Shown: positions 43,965 through 55,262 of the stretch, in pieces
How the letters are laid out: each line of letters starts with the position of its first letter
Position numbering within the stretch: the first letter of the stretch is position 1
Assembly (NCBI GenBank): GCA_012184525.1
Contig: WOFQ01000001.1
Location: 1,054,001-1,118,000 of the forward strand
Source of the DNA: Xenoacremonium recifei
Taxonomy: Eukaryota; Ascomycota; Sordariomycetes; Hypocreales; Nectriaceae
DNA: 64,000 nt
Reading direction: 5' to 3'
Made by a program: the position numbers and the translations under genes
Notes under the pieces: generated by a model
What the model saw: only the letters and a program-made list of their open reading frames with translations
Database searches by the model: none
Told to the model about the DNA's origin: nothing

Positions 43965-46655
43965 TCAAATAGTCAAGCTTGAGATCTCAGCCCCTCCAAC
44001 CCTCTCCATCTCAGGCGTCGGCGGGGGCAAATTCTCCGTCTTGGTGCAAATCCAGCAGCTCGCATACATGTTGACGCGATCAATGCAGGCTCCTCCCACA
44101 CGGTCACCGTGCCTCTTGGGCGTGAAGCCCAGCGCCTCGAACTCCTTGAGATACCACGGAGCACGCGCGGACGATCGCAGAAGCACGCGTCCGCCCATCG
44201 CCAGCGCGCGGTTGAGCTTGGAGATCTGTGCCGCGGCGGCAGCGGGCCTGGCCGGGTCGAACCAGTCCATGCTGTCCATGACCACGGCGACGGTCAACGT
44301 GCCGGGCGTCAGGCGCGCGATGACTTCCTCGAGCTCATCCGTGTGAATGCGCAGGCCATCCAGGGCATTGGGGCGCGAGAGCTTGGCGTGGGCGCGCGGG
44401 CTGAGATAGTCTGGGTGGCAGCGGCGCGAGAACTTGCCTGCAAGACACACGTAGTAATAGGGGTTGTCGTCGGCGATGTGCGTGTCCTCAGCCACCGGGT
44501 CCAGCGTGTCGACCATGTAGTGCCAGATAGCATGCGAGCGCGAGTTCTTTGCCGTCGGCTTGCTTCCCTTGACGCGGTCCGACTCGGCGTGGTCTCCCTC
44601 GATCATGGCCAGTTGGTGCTTGGGCACACCGAGAGCCGCCCAGAGGAAGCTCTCCTGAGCGACGACAAGGTTGCAGACCAACTTGGAGAGCAGGGCAGGG
44701 CGGATCTTGCGGCGCCAGATCTCACGTTGTTCGTTGAGTGTCTTGGCCTCGAGCAGCTGCTTGACAGCTGACTGCAGTCCAAAGATGCGGGCAACCCAGC
44801 GGAAGACGCGGATAGCATGGCGTGAGCCACCAGTATCGTAGAGTCCATATCCGCGTGAGTTCTGGAAGACATGGACGTTCTTGAGCCAGTACTGGAACGC
44901 GCGACCCGACAGGTGTGGCGAGAGCTTCGAGATGAGTAATTCGCGGAACTCGGGGTGCTTGCCGTCGCCAAAGATCTTCCAGAAATCCTCGTAGGGAAGG
45001 GCCGTGTAAGCGGCGGCCTTGAGTTCGAGAAGATGGTTCTGGGTCGGGTTCAGATCGACGGCGTGGACACGGGCAGGGCTCTGGGTCAGATAAGACAGGA
45101 TGTTGTCACCAGCAGACGTGATAGCCAGCACCTTGTCGTCCGGGCCTAGCTTCAACAACCGCTCGTCAACGCGAGTGTCCTCCCAGGTGAAGGCATAGAT
45201 GTACTCGTCATTGAACTGCGTGTGCTTCTTGAGCTGGTCGTCATAGTAGATGCGCCAGTGGTGGTTCTGGTAGAAGAAGGACGGCAGAGGAAGGTTGGAA
45301 GAGAGGTTCTGGACAGCAGTGATGAAGGCCTTGGAGCGGATCTCAGGGGCAGATCGCTCAATGGCACGAGTAAGGGCGTCTCCCTGGTTGGCTGGGCCAA
45401 GGAAGGGTGACTCCGTAGCCAGAGCATCGATACGCTCGATAATCTCATGAGGCAGACTGGTCGAGGAGAAGGGCTTCTTATGGCATCCGAGCCAGATGTA
45501 GTAGGGGATAGCACCAAGGCCTTTGTTTCGTGTGTTGACATTGAGCACGGTGCCGAACTTGTACTCCAGATAGTCTCGGCGGCTGGGTTCAAGGCCTACG
45601 CGGTCGAGATCGAACCAGGAGCGCCAGAAGCTGCGAGACAGGAAGTTGACATGGCGATCGACGAGGCCACCCGTGTAGTTGCGGAAAGCGAAGTCGACCT
45701 TGTTCTGGACATAAAAGTCCACAACACCAAGAATACCATGGGGAGAAAGCAGCGAAGTCACAGAGTCGACCACCGAGTAGTAGTCAGGCTGGAGTCATGA
45801 CGATTAGCAATGTAAAGTCTCAACATGAACGTCCGCACACTTACAATCATGGACAAGCTGTAAGACATGGTGATCAGATCAGCGCCACCATAGTCCGGTC
45901 GAGGCTTGAAGTAGTTCAACGCTGGAGACTTAGGAGCAGCAGTCATGCCCTGCTCGTAATTCTCGAGACGGAACTTCCTCGCATCCTCGCACACAACCTT
46001 GACGTTCTTCCAGCCAAGTCGTGCAAACCGCTTCTTGGCGACCTCGCACAGGGAGGGCGAGAAGTCGACCAAGTATACGGCGGAGAAGAACTCGGGGACA
46101 TTGACAAACTCGGCCATGGCTTCGATGTTGAAACCAGTGCCACCGCCAATCTATAGAGTGATGCGTCAATAATGATTGGCCTTTCACGGAAGGGAGGAAA
46201 GGAAATATTATCTCACATCAACCCAAATTCGCTTCGGCTTGCCATCCACGGCGCGCTCAGCCACCTTGGACTTCAGCTGTGCCGCCACAAGCGACAGCAT
46301 GTCCTCCCGGCCACGGAGGAGGACCTTGCGGGTAGCATCATATGCACCCGCCTGCTTCTTGTAGAAACTCTCGAGGGCATCCTGCTGGGTGCTCCTGGAG
46401 CCGCCCTCGTGAGGCTTGATGAAGCAGGAGTACGCGAAGAGGACGAACGACTTGATGAGTCCTGGGGTGTCGTCCTGGTTCTTCGACGTCGTGAGAAGGG
46501 AGGAGAGGCAGAAGGTGCTGAGAGCAGCCGCTGCGATTCCAGCAACAAGGGTCTGAATGTTAGAGCCCAAGGCTAGAATGTTACCACCCTGAGGTATGGC
46601 GGTTAGAACACGGTTGTCACAGTCTGCTGAGGGGTGAACCCACATGAGAAGCCAT
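43965..46655 (-). CDS. bta1: betaine lipid (DGTS) synthase, fused methyltransferase and aminocarboxypropyl transferase
   Basis: Bifunctional enzyme that makes the phosphorus-free lipid diacylglyceryl-trimethylhomoserine from diacylglycerol and S-adenosylmethionine. Exons are 46655-46644 (only 12 nt, MASH), 46588-46217, 46150-45845 and 45788-43965. All junctions are in phase 0 and give 837 aa. An N-terminal hydrophobic segment (LVAGIAAAALSTFCLSSLL) is followed by a BtaB-like SAM methyltransferase with IWVDIGGGTGFNIEAM and YLVDFSPSLCEVAKKRF. The C-terminal half is BtaA-like (DUF3419) with AFTWEDTRVDERLL, VLAITSAGDNILSYL and VHAVDLNPTQNHLLELK. In fungi this pathway is known to respond to phosphate starvation. 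The tiny first exon rests on a GTGGGT donor and CTCAG acceptor and is the least certain part. Confidence 0.9.
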
Positions 46656-47796
46656 GATATTCTCTCATTGTTTTAGAGAGAGTTTGTGAAGTGAAGTTCG
46701 CTGCTGGAGCAGGGTTGAAGACTGTCTGAGCAATCAAGTTGAAAGTGAACTGAGGCAGAACGAGCGAGGCACGCGGGACCAGACCTATATACGGCCCAGC
46801 CCCAACGCGGCGCCATGTCCTGTCGCATGCCCTCCTCCCCAAGAACAGAGCAGAGCGTCCCTATCAACACCGACACATGATCTCGTCGACGAGAATCCCT
46901 TGCCCGCTGTCCGGGGATCTACGCGACCCCACCAGTTGGCAACACCCCGCCACCATGGATTGGCCTCCCCAAGGGATGGGCGAGGCCCGGCGATGGCTCC
47001 CGTCATAACCAATGGCTGGGCCACATGCCTAAGCCCCGTGGTGGTTCAGGGACGTGAGAGAGGGCGCCAGAGATGGCGCACATGTGCAACGGCCCAAGGT
47101 GAGCGGCTGCTTAGTTGAAAGTAGCGTCAGTTGGGGTGGAGATGGACCCTTGAAAGTCGAGCTCGGGACTTGACAGATGCGAAAATAGATGAGAGAGGGC
47201 GAGGTTGAAGTGTTTCGGGAGCCTGTCTCTCTGGTGAGTCGCCATGGCCACGCATGCGCATCTGCATCATCAACAACCGAATTATTTGAAGGCCAGAGTC
47301 TCACTCTAAGAACAAGAAGCGGATATTCATCTCATAATCCTCAATGCTTCTCAAACGTGGTTTCTCATTGCTGTTGACTGCAAGGCACGCTCTCCCTTAG
47401 TGGCCGTGTAAGTCCCGAACAGGAAATTCCACGTACCAATCAGAAGAGGCCTACCCACCACATGCAGAAGCCAGCCTTGATATGAGGAGAACCTCGTCCG
47501 CACGAGACTTTGCAGCTAGAAATGCCGTCTGTAGATGAGAGGCGGAAGAATCAGGAGGCACGTTAATCGTGTTTCTTAAGATGATGCGCGATTTTCATTG
47601 TCGCCAATCGTATCCTCGGGAGCTCGAGCCGTCTAAAGACACGCTGTCTGGTCTGTCGCGGCTCGCGTCTCGCCAGCGAAAGCTGACCCTGGCAGTGGTC
47701 ATGGGCCATGCATCTAGATTATCCGAAGGTCATGCACAGGGAGCCTCCAAGTGGCACGAGATGTCTCATCATCTGCATTAGCGGAACTTACTGTCG
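46656..47796. other. upstream region of bta1, no gene seen
   Basis: 1.1 kb between the bta1 start and the pseudogene. A TATATA element lies near 46786-46792, about 130 bp before the bta1 ATG. No CACGTG phosphate-type box was noticed. Confidence 0.45.
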
Positions 47797-48317
47797 TCAC
47801 TGTAAGTCGGTGCCGATGTATCGCATGGTCAGACCGTCAACCACTTCCCGATCCTTCGTGAGGTAAATCTGACATCGAACGACCTCAAACTTATCTGTTA
47901 CTAAGAAACGTAGCGATTCCTCCTGCTTTTAGTTGGCCACCAAGAATGCCTTGCCTTCGACGTTGCTGTCAGACTGTCTGCGTCAACCAGGGCATTCCAG
48001 ACAACAAGTTATCCACCGTTAATCCTGGCGGCTTTGTATTGCGGCTCATTCACCAACCGTAGAATCGTTGAGAGCTCTTTCGGCTCCGCAAGGAGGCCAT
48101 AAGGAAAGTACCATACGGGGTAGTTATCTTGCCTCGGTCTAAATAAGGTCTGCTGCGAGGGTGCTCTATTCTGAGGTAGCGTAGCGTCCAAGCTAGGCGT
48201 GGAAGTTGCACAATCGTGACAAAAACACTTGAAGCAAAATTGTTGCCGTTGATGACCATTGATAGACTGCATCCTACGACGAGGCTCGAAGTTACCGGAG
48301 ATGTCGCTGAGGATCAC
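47797..48317 (-). pseudogene. broken AIG2/GGCT-like gene
   Basis: Minus-strand remnant of a gamma-glutamylcyclotransferase/AIG2-fold protein. The first part carries the family start WYFPYGLLAEPKELSTIL and then EPQYKAARINGG. A TAA stop follows at 48011-48009, yet the same frame continues with LVVWNALVDAD, as in homologs. The homology then shifts frame: NVEGKAFLVAN begins at 47964, meets a second TAA at 47931-47929, and continues with KQEESLRF, TDKFEVVRCQIYL and REVVDGLTMRYIG before the stop at 47797. Two stops and one frameshift within a coherent AIG2 protein show a dead gene. The 5' boundary is uncertain. Both stops are TAA and could come from CAA by C-to-T change, but that cannot be shown from one copy. 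Confidence 0.8.
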
Positions 48318-48778
48318 GGTGTTGCGATGGACTGGCCGCTATGGATGCTAAGTTCAGACGGGCAAGTACATGCATGATGGACAAATAGAAAGTACAAGAC
48401 CTCTTTGAGATACAAAGTCAAAAGATGATCAAATCAGGGTCACTTGTTCATTGGTCTGCATAGTGATCTATCTGGTGGTGTTCGAGATTCTGTCATTAAC
48501 CACGCGTGGTGTTTTCCAGGGATTCATGCAGGGGTTTCGGATATTAGAAACTCCGATCCCGAACCCGGAGTTTGCCCCTCCTCGCCAATCAAAACGGGGA
48601 ACATGACGTGTTGTGGGGAGGGAGCAGCCGATGGCGCGCGCCAGAGCCTCTGCCTATCGCAACCTGAACCTTTTGTGAGATTTCGTGAACTTACACCATC
48701 AAACAACTCTAGAGCATTCGTCGCGTCATCTCGACTCATCTATGCTCCGATCACACTCGCGCCTATAAACCTGCCGCT
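48318..48778. other. promoter region of the Ngg1/Ada3 gene
   Basis: 461 bp between the pseudogene and the Ngg1/Ada3 start. No coding sequence is supported. Confidence 0.45.
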
Positions 48779-50832
48779 ATGGCTCCCGGCCCCGGCCAGA
48801 AGGGAACGAGTAAGAAGAACGCCGCCGCCGCAATGCAGAAGCAGAGCCGCAACACCACGCCGGCCCCGGCCGCGACGGCCAGCCTGCCACCACAGGAGTT
48901 TTACGACCCCGACTACCTGAATACAAGAGTCATTCTCTTTCGAAACCTCTCTTACGATGATCTCGTCGACCAGTCAGCCTCCAATGCCGCCGTTCCTGAC
49001 TCTCGTAGCCTCGATGGCATGATAGAGCGGCTGAAGAGCTTACATAGTATCATGGAAAAGCGCTCCACGTTTTACGATAGAGGCATGCGATTCTTGGCCG
49101 ACGAGCGCAAGAAACGGCCAGACGACTACGACCGACCGGAGCAGGAGGGCAAGCGACCAAAGCATAAGCGCAAGAAGGCGTCAGACACTCTCGCTCCTCA
49201 GGACGGAAACGTTGGTGAGTCGCACTCTCCTTCCCACCGCGCGCATTGAACCTGGGCAATCTCTTGCTATCGGCACAAGTTTCTATCCAACAGAATGATG
49301 TTGTTACTTATTGGATGCATACTAATATGTGTTTGGTTTCTCTAGAACGATCATCACCCTTACGAGACTCCAAGAACACCAAACACTCACGCGACGACTC
49401 CGCCAGCTCCTCGCTCTCGCCCGTCGCCGCTGGCTCACCTTCCGCGATGGAGGTCGATAAAAAGGCTAAGCCTGAAGAAAACGAAGAGGAAGAAGAGGAG
49501 AGTTCCGAGGACGAGGGCGCGCCCCCGCGCCGCGAGATGCCACAAGCTATGACCTTTGGCGACGACCCGTCCACGTTCCCCGATCCTACCGTCTACGAAA
49601 TCCGTTCTACACATTCCGGCATGTCACAGGATGAGCTGAAGGAGATTTACTCTGTCGCGGTTTACCCGCAGAGTGATCTGCGCGACCTCATCGCTGGAGA
49701 TCCGCCGGACAAGGACTTTAGCAACGCGAAGCCCAGCAGTCAAATCAACTACAGCACTTTCGCGACTTACACTGAGCCGTACTTCCGTCCATTCTCTGAG
49801 GAGGATCTGGCTTTCTTACGAGAACGAGGAGACCGCGTATCACCATTCGCCATGCCTAAGCGCGGCAAGCGACACTACTCAGAAATCTGGGCCGAGGAAG
49901 ACGGAGCAATGTCCATTGACTCGGTTCAACAAGGCCGGGATAAGCTCCCTCCGAACCAGCCGCGCGGCAGCATCGAGAACATGGATGACGATGTCGGCGA
50001 GACGGACAAGCTATCTGTCGGGCCTCTGCTATCGAGACTCTTGTCAGTACTACGACCGGAGGCTCGACCTCAACCCACGGACGACAAACCTACCACAAAC
50101 GGCATCACGAATGGAGATGTCAGCATGAATGGCGACACCAACGGCGACGACGCGAACGGGACTTCCGACGACAAGTCAAACCCTCTGCCCCCCGCCACAT
50201 ACATGACCGAATCCTCAACAGAGGCCTGGAAGAAAGCGACTCACACCAAGATGGAATACGCACAAGTCGACGAGCGCATCCGCCAGGAACTTCGCCACAT
50301 CGGCTTCCTCCCCCAAGACGGCTTCGAAGCCGACTTCGACGCCCACTACGACGACGAAGTGGCCGCCCGCCTACGCCTCCTCCAAGACCGCCTCAAAGAG
50401 CGCATGCTCATCAACGGCGCGCGCAAAGCCCGCCTCACCGAACTCGTCCGCGAACGCATGGCCCACCAAGAATACCAGACCATCCTCGAAGACCTCGACA
50501 CCCAGGTCCAGGGCGCATACCTCAAGCGCACCCGCACCATGGGCAAGAGCAAGAAGGCCAAGCGGCCCGGCGGCGCCGGCGGCGGGAGCCACTTCGTCGG
50601 CGGGGGCGGCGCCGCGGGCATGGCGCGTCCGGGCATCGGCGACCTCACCAAGACGCTCATGGAGCGCCGGCGCCGCTGGATCGAGACCATTGAGCCTGTG
50701 TTTGATGAGGAGAGTCTGGGGAAGAAGCCCCGGGTGGCGGATCCGAACGGGACCATCTTTGCGCCGGAGGTTATGGCCGATTTGATGAAGAAGGAGCGGC
50801 AGCAGTGGGATGAGGAGGTCGAAGAGGAGTGA
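48779..50832 (+). CDS. ngg1: SAGA/ADA complex subunit Ngg1 (Ada3)
   Basis: Adaptor subunit of the histone acetyltransferase module (with Gcn5 and Ada2) of SAGA and ADA in the nucleus. Exons 48779-49214 and 49346-50832, joined across a 131-nt intron (GTGAGT...CTCTAG), give 640 aa. The N-terminal half contains KKRPDDYDRPEQEGKRPKHKRKKA (nuclear-localisation-like, quoted in part: KRPKHKRKKA) and an acidic EENEEEEEESSEDEG tract. The C-terminal Ada3 domain has IRQELRHIGFLPQDGF, a charged helical segment (INGARKARLTELVRERM), and DLDTQVQGAYLKRTRTM, then ends with RRRRWIETIEPVFDEE. A Gly-rich insert (PGGAGGGSHFVGGGGAAG) interrupts the C-terminal domain. The ATG at 48779 directly follows a short leader. 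Confidence 0.88.
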
Positions 50833-51684
50833 AGAGTGATAATCGAGATTCGCTTCTACTGGCGTCACGGATTGCTTGATATTTGGTGTTTGGGGGTTCA
50901 AACGCGAACGGCTTCAGCATGGGCTACGTTAGGGTACAGGTATTTGCTAACACGGAGAGTATCTTCATTACACACGGGGCTACTTTGCTTGAGACGCAGG
51001 AAATATAGCATCTATGTCAACAAATATTCGTCCATAAAGCACACTTGTAGACGTCGTGGTGTCGAGGCGGCCACTTCCGCTCTCGGCCGAGTTTCTCCCG
51101 CCTAATCAGCCGCGCGCCGCCGCCGGCCGCCCCCAACACATCCATCCAGGTCCAGCTATCGTCCCAAGGTGCAGCCGTCCTGCTACTCGCCGTCGAACAG
51201 GGTGACCAATCGCTGTGACCTACTCGATCCCCTCCCCCGAAGCGCCTTATCGTGCGCCCGCACATCGCCAGAAGACCTCCCAGCTTCCGCACGGCCAGCA
51301 CGCGATAATATGTCATGTGTGGGGTTCGCGGTGCTGAAAAGCGCCAGAGCGGTTCTAGGTCTTGTAGGGCATTGACTGGAACCGGCTTGGGAGGGTTCGC
51401 GGGCCAGAGCGAGTTGGGGCCGGCCGCCATAAAGGCGCTGTGTTCGGGCACACTCTGCAAGAGTCCGTACTGTAGGTGCATACCATACAGCGCATGTGCA
51501 TGTAGAGGCATAGGCAGAAAGTCAATCGCCCTTCTAGAACGGCCCGGACCTCACCGGCGTTATCTGAGCCCCAGGCGTGTATCGAAGGGACCCTCGGCCG
51601 GCTCCATCACTCTGACCTGACGAGGGGTTGATCAAGCTTTCAGCATCTGTTCAAGCAGCAGCAACACCAGCTGAAGCTATCGCC
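50833..51684. other. intergenic region, urease promoter
   Basis: 852 bp between the Ngg1 stop and the urease start, with no supportable gene. Confidence 0.5.
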
Positions 51685-54446
51685 ATGCATCTAGTTCCTA
51701 AGGAGGTGAGCGGCTGGTCCAATCATGCGGACGATGCAAGATCCAGTACTGACCTGAGATTGTTCCAACCGTGCAGCTCGACAAGCTCGTCATCAGCCAG
51801 CTTGGGCTGCTCGCGCAGCGGCGTCTGGCGCGGGGTGTGAAGCTGAACCACTCAGAGGCAACGGTATCTCATACACTTCCTTCGCACTCACGCGATCTGC
51901 TCAGTGTCGCCTCAGTGAGCTAATCACTCGCAGGCTCTCATCGCCAACAATCTCCAGGAGCTCATCCGCGATGGCAACCACACGGTGGCCGACCTGATGA
52001 CCATCGGGGCCACGATGCTGGGCCGCCGCCACGTCCTGCCGTCCGTGTGCACGACGCTGCACGAGATCCAGGTTGAGGGCACGTTCCCTTCTGGCACGTA
52101 CCTGGTCACCGTCCACAACCCCATCAGCACCGACGACGGCGATCTGCGCAAGGCCCTGTACGGAAGCTTCCTTCCGGTGCCCGATGCCGATGCCTTCCCG
52201 CTGCCGGAGCCGGAGTCCTTCGCCGCGACCAAGCAGCCCGGCGCCGTAGTTGTCGCCGCCCGGGGCCCCCGTATCTCACTCAACGAGGGCCGCAACCGCA
52301 TCCGGCTGCGCGTCACCAGCACCGGCGACCGTCCCATCCAGGTCGGCTCGCACTATCACTTCATTGAGACCAACCCGCAGCTGAGCTTTGACCGTGCCCG
52401 CGCCTATGGTTTCCGCCTGGACATTCCCGCCGGCACGTCGGTGCGCTTCGAGCCCGGAGACACCAAAACCGTGACGCTCGTTGAGATTGGCGGCAATCGC
52501 GTCATCCGCGGCGGCAATCACCTCGCCAAGGGACCCGTTGAACTGCCGCGTGTAGACGAAATCATTGCAAAGCTCCAGGGGGCCGGGTATGCCCATGTCC
52601 CGGAGCCGGCTGGAGACCTGGCTCACATCGACGTCTTCCAGATGGACCGCGCGGCGTACGCGACCATGTTCGGGCCGACCACGGGTGACCTCGTTCGGCT
52701 GGGTGCCACGGATCTTTGGATCAAGGTCGAGAAGGACCTATGCGTGTACGGCGATGAGTGCAAGTTCGGTGGCGGCAAGACGCTGCGCGAAGGCATGGGA
52801 CAGGCCACAGGGCGAGCAGATGATGAAACTCTGGACCTGGTGGTGACGAATGCCTTGATTGTGGACTGGACCGGCATTTATAAGGCGGACATCGGCGTCA
52901 AGGACGGTTTGATCGTGGGCATCGGCAAGGCGGGCAACCCGGACGTCATGGATGGCGTTACCGAAGGCATGACCGTAGGAAGCTGCACCGACGTCGTCGC
53001 GGGCGAGGGTAAGATCGTGACGGCGGGCGGCATTGATACGCACATCCACTTCATCTGTCCACAGCAGGCGTACGAGTCCGTCGCCTCGGGCATCACCACA
53101 ATGCTGGGTGGCGGCACAGGTCCAAGGTATGACTTCCTCCCAACGCTCAACCCCTGAGATGGCTCGCTAACCAGGTTCAGCGCCGGAACCAACGCCACTA
53201 CTTGCACGCCCGGTAAGAACTACATGCGCCAGATGCTTCAGGCCTGCGACACACTGCCCATCAACGTGGGCATCACGGGCAAGGGCAATGACTCGGCGCC
53301 TGAAGCCCTCCGCGAGCAGGTTCGTGCCGGTGCCTGTGGCCTCAAGCTGCACGAGGACTGGGGCAGCACGCCTGCCGCCATCGATTCCTGCCTCACCGTG
53401 TGTGACGAGCTGGATGTGCAGTGCCTCATCCACACAGACACACTGAACGAGTCTGGCTTCGTCGAGAGCACCATCGGTGCCTTCAAAGGCCGCACCATCC
53501 ACACGTACCACACCGAGGGTGCAGGCGGCGGCCACGCACCCGACATCATCTCCGTCGTCGAGCATCCCAATGTGTTGCCGTCGTCGACGAATCCGACGCG
53601 GCCGTACACGCGCAACACTCTCGATGAGCATCTCGACATGCTCATGGTCTGCCACCACCTGTCCAAGGACATCCCCGAGGACGTGGCCTTCGCTGAGAGT
53701 CGTATCCGCGCTGAGACCATCGCGGCTGAGGACGTGCTTCATGACCTGGGCGCCATCAGCATGATGAGCTCCGACTCGCAAGCCATGGGCCGGTGCGGCG
53801 AGGTCATCCTGCGCACATGGAACACTGCGCACAAGAACAAGGTCCAGCGTGGGACGTTGCCGGAGGACGAAGGCACTGACGCAGACAACTTCCGTGTCAA
53901 GCGATATGTGAGCAAGTACACCGTAAACCCGGCGTTGGCCCAGGGCTTTGGTCATCTCGTTGGAAGCATCGAAGTCGGAAAACTGGCCGACTTGGCTGTC
54001 TGGGACCCGGCATGGTTCGGCACGAAGCCAAGTCTCGTGCTCAAGGGAGGTTTCATCGCATATGCTCAGATGGTAAGCTTTTTCTCTCTCTTCTCATCGT
54101 GTGAACAAGGCTGACGCAATATCAGGGTGACCCGAATGCCTCCATCCCCACGGTGCAGCCCATCATCGCCCGCCCCATGTTCTCGCCCCTGGTGCCGCAG
54201 TCTCATGTGCTCTTCGTCTCCGAAGCCTCTCTCACCAGCGGCGCGATCGCCTCTTACGGTCTCCGCAGCCGTGTTGAGCCCGTCCGTAATTGTCGCAATG
54301 TCGGTAAGAAGGACATGCGCTTCAACGACCGCATGCCGCGTATGAGGGTAGATCCCGAGAGCTACACTGTGGAGGCCGATGGCGAGGTTTGCGTGGCCGA
54401 GCCTGCGACGGAACTGCCGTTGACCCAGGCCTTTTACGTGTACTGA
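51685..54446 (+). CDS. ure1: urease (single-chain fungal type)
   Basis: Nickel enzyme hydrolysing urea to ammonia and carbamate in the cytosol. Five exons: 51685-51705 (21 nt), 51777-51863, 51934-53126, 53181-54072 and 54126-54446, in phase throughout, giving 837 aa as usual for fungi and plants. The gamma, beta and alpha regions of bacterial urease are fused in order. Active-site features are the metal His pair in GGIDTHIHF, the Lys that becomes carbamylated in GACGLKLHEDWG, His residues in LIHTDTLNESGF and TYHTEGAGGGHAPD, the mobile-flap CHHLSKDIPEDVAFAESRIR, and the metal Asp in MMSSDSQAMGR. Activity needs UreD/F/G-type accessory proteins, which are not in this window. The short first exon (MHLVPKE) matches the common urease N-terminus. 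Confidence 0.97.
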
Positions 54447-55262
54447 TTGCGAGCACTGTTACTGCAGATGGGGAAATGAAAAGAGAGAGATGCTGATGAA
54501 GAGGAGGAAAGTCGTTGGTGAAGCAGGGGTGAGTGACAACGGGATGGAGCAGTGGAGTTGAAACTCGGCAAGTACCTGGGGTTGGGAACATGGAAGGCAC
54601 CTTCCCTTGGTCTTTTTAGCGGGAGCATGTACTTTAACGAACAACAAATTGGCTACCAAGTATCATCTTGAATCAATTGGAAATCCTGGGCTCATATATC
54701 TCTCATCCGTAATCCCCTTCACCCGCCGAGCTTTCCATTAGGTAACCGTGCTGCACGAGGCGCTTGGCTGGTGGAGGACAGTCCAGGATCCCAGTCCCAA
54801 TACATATGGGTATAGCAGCTTCTTTACGACACACAGTATCAATGCACAAATTGAGATAATATGAAGCAGTTTGCGAGCAGAAAACTAAAATGAATTCATT
54901 GTTCTCGTCACAGCATACCAAAAAGCTGTTCCCATCCAGACCAGAATAACCACGGCCAGTCCTATCCGTCCCTGCCTCCCACTCGCGAGCCTCCATTTCA
55001 TATCAGCCAAGATCCCGGTATCCTCCTGGCCAAGCACCCCCATGAATTTTGTGTGTATTCATCACGGCCAGTGCATTCCCTCCCGAGACTCGAAATCAAC
55101 AATACTAGAATCCCTAAACACCTAAGATATAGAAATAACCTCAAGGAAACGACAGAGCAGGACCGTAACACGTTCCGCAATGGTATTATGACACCATCCT
55201 CCTTTCGCCAGGTCGTCGAGACCACAGGCCGGTCAACGAGCGCAACAAGAGAATCGGTGCAT
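54447..55262. other. convergent 3' intergenic region, no gene seen
   Basis: 816 bp between the stops of urease and the HMG-box gene. Short ORFs without domains. Confidence 0.55.

Noticed and set aside
47971..48003. Plus-strand peptide CQTVCVNQGIPDNK resembling the HET-domain CINQ motif
   Set aside because: It lies antisense to a well-supported AIG2-like pseudogene and has no flanking HET homology, so it is probably chance.
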